From the NCBI GenBank assembly GCA_973895155.1, contig OZ316897.1:3968001-4032000 (forward strand): DNA of 64,000 nucleotides, read 5' to 3'. Positions 62,537-64,000 of the stretch are shown one piece after another. The position numbers were made by a program, and so were the translations under genes. A model generated the notes under the pieces. It saw only the letters and a program-made list of their open reading frames with translations. It was not told where the DNA came from and did not search any database. How positions within the stretch are numbered: position 1 is the stretch's first letter; the number at the start of each line of letters is the position of its first letter. The stretch is from Marsupella aquatica. Taxonomy: Eukaryota; Marchantiophyta.

Positions 62537-64000
62537 GATCTGAAGTCAATTTCGTATAATGAGGTGGTGAGCTCTTTATTGTCTGATGATACTCAGAAAA
62601 AGCTGGGTCAATCACAGATAGCATCTTCTTCTGGCATTGCGCTGAATGTGAACCGGGGAAGACTAGCGCAACGCACGAATGGACAAATCAGGTTTAGATC
62701 TACATCACGGGGGAGATCTAAATCCAGAGGGAAATCGCAAGAGAGAAAGCCTCTTGCATGTTAGAATTGTGGCAAGCCAGGCCATATGAAAAGGGATTGT
62801 TGAGTAAAGGTCCCTACTGCATCTGCTAACGCGGCATCGAGCTTGCATGAGGTAGATTTACTCGATGATGATGACATATTGTGATGCCAAGGTTATGCTC
62901 TCAACGTAGTGTCAAATCCAGGTAGTGATGATTGGATTCTACACAGTGCATGTACTTTTCACATTTGCTCTAGGAGAGATTGTTTCAATTCTTACACGGT
63001 TTCCAACGGGTCAATGTTGATGGGAAATGGAATCCCATGTCAAGTTGTTGGACTTGGATCTGTAAGATTTCACATGTTTGATGGTGTTGTAAGAACATTA
63101 AGGAATGTGACACATATCCCCAGCATGATGAAAAATCTCATTTCACTTGGAGTTTTAGAGGCAAATGGCCATCAATGGAGTTTTGTTGATGGTATCCTTC
63201 AGGTTTCAACTGGTACTAAAGTTGTATTGAAGGGAAAGAGACATAGCAATCTATACATTTTGGAGGGTAGTGTGGTTTGTGATGAAGCCAATGTAACCTT
63301 ATCTCATGAGGAGACGACCCAGCTGTGGCACTTCTGTTTGGCCCACATGAGTGAAAAAGGTTTGGTTATTCTTCAGAAGAAAGGATTATTTTCTAATTTG
63401 CAATCTTGTAAGTTGGAATTTTGTGAACACTGTGTGCTAGGAAAGCAGCACAGAAAACCCTTCAGAGTTGGAACTCACACTAGCAAGGAGGTACTTGAGT
63501 ATGTACATAGTGATGTGTGGGGTCCAGCCCCTACTCCCTCACATTCTGGACGGTTATACTATGTCACGTTCATAGACGATTACTCAAGGTATGTGTGGAT
63601 ATACTTTCTACACAATAAGTCTGATGTTTTTGTCACTTTTAAGGAGTGGAAAGCCCAAGTTGAGAATCAGACTGGTAATAAGGTGAGATATCTTTGATTG
63701 GATAATGGCGGTGAATATAATTCCGGGGAATTTGGAACATATTGTAAGGAGCAGGGAATTACCGGTCATCTCACAACAAATTATACTCCTCAGCAGAACG
63801 GTGTTTTTGAGAGACTCAACCGAACACTGTTGGACCGCTCGAGGAGTATGTTGAGTCAATCATGCTTACCACATGAGTTTTGGGCTGAAGTTGTCAACAC
63901 TGCAGCTTATTTGGTAAATTTTTCTCCATCCAATTCTATTGGATTCAAGACTCCATTTGAAATGAGGTACGGGCGTCCAACAGATTATTCACATCTGAGG
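62537..64000 (+). pseudogene. gag 3' end and pol 5' part of copia element X (broken)
   Basis: Continues the X gag frame: SISYNEVVSSLLSDD, a basic RSTSRGRSKSRGKS segment, and a zinc knuckle with a stop (TAG 62761-62763) where Y has Trp. Another TGA follows the knuckle. A UGA at 62882-62884 sits exactly where Y has its gag-pol UGA. Protease has ILHSAC where Asp would be expected. From 62909 the frame is open through the pre-integrase finger and half of integrase (HSDVWGP), to TGA 63695-63697. Coding text continues to the window end (DNGGEY, NGVFERLNRTL). Dead copy. Confidence 0.92.

Larger units (their letters stand above)
53281..64000 (+). mobile_element. Ty1/copia element X (old, interrupted by element Y, runs past the window)
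   Basis: 5' LTR 53281-53624, degenerate primer site 53627-53638, long leader, gag from 55327, interrupted at 56039 by element Y. The rest of gag and the start of pol continue from 62537 to the window end. Joining across Y restores the reading frame order, with the GATCT word present on both sides. Many stops (TAG in gag near 55696 and 56017; TAG and TGA around the zinc knuckle near 62760 and 62800; TGA in integrase near 63697) show that X is dead. Confidence 0.92.

Overview
This is nuclear DNA of a land plant. The evidence is three intron-containing genes with clear plant relatives (an SWD2/WDR82-type WD40 protein, a TPR protein with an internal hydrophobic segment, and an ALG1/TURAN-type mannosyltransferase), plus plant-type LTR retrotransposons with iMet-tRNA primer sites and a chromovirus. 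The low gene density, introns of about 100 to 750 bp and many old repeats would fit a non-seed plant (moss, liverwort or lycophyte). That placement is inference; no organelle or bacterial sequence is seen.

Layout. 1-2532: 3' end of a Ty3/gypsy chromovirus (integrase tail, chromodomain, polypurine tract, 1.48 kb LTR). 3315-6860 (+): ten-exon SWD2/WDR82 homologue, 341 aa. 6861-17640: gene-free DNA made largely of diverged local duplications and dispersed repeats. 18002-20434 (-): two-exon TPR gene, 739 aa. 22687-30818: an 8.1 kb PIF/Harbinger-type DNA transposon with matching terminal inverted repeats and an ATT target duplication. It carries an intact two-exon DDE transposase, a decayed Myb/SANT-like gene, a small protein with an OB-fold/RPA-like look, and a long decayed gene of unknown function with an acidic repeat. 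30822-38600: repeats, including two small MITEs whose ends match those of the Harbinger element. 38610-44921 (+): 14-exon ALG1/TURAN homologue. 45000-49800: tandem repeats, a solo copia LTR and a minisatellite. 50485-51201 (+): unrecognised ORF that looks plastid-targeted. 53281 to the end: an old Ty1/copia element (X), interrupted in gag by a young complete copia element (Y, 56040-62536; its LTRs differ at two positions; target duplication GATCT).

How parts work together. The host genes act in separate pathways: histone H3K4 methylation, an unknown TPR function, and ER N-glycan assembly. In the Harbinger element, the transposase and Myb-like protein are the usual two-protein transposition pair, and the nearby MITEs look like non-autonomous passengers. 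In copia X and Y, gag and pol share a frame but are separated by a UGA at the same place in both diverged copies, which suggests stop-codon readthrough. The most unusual candidates are the extra genes of the Harbinger element and this conserved UGA.
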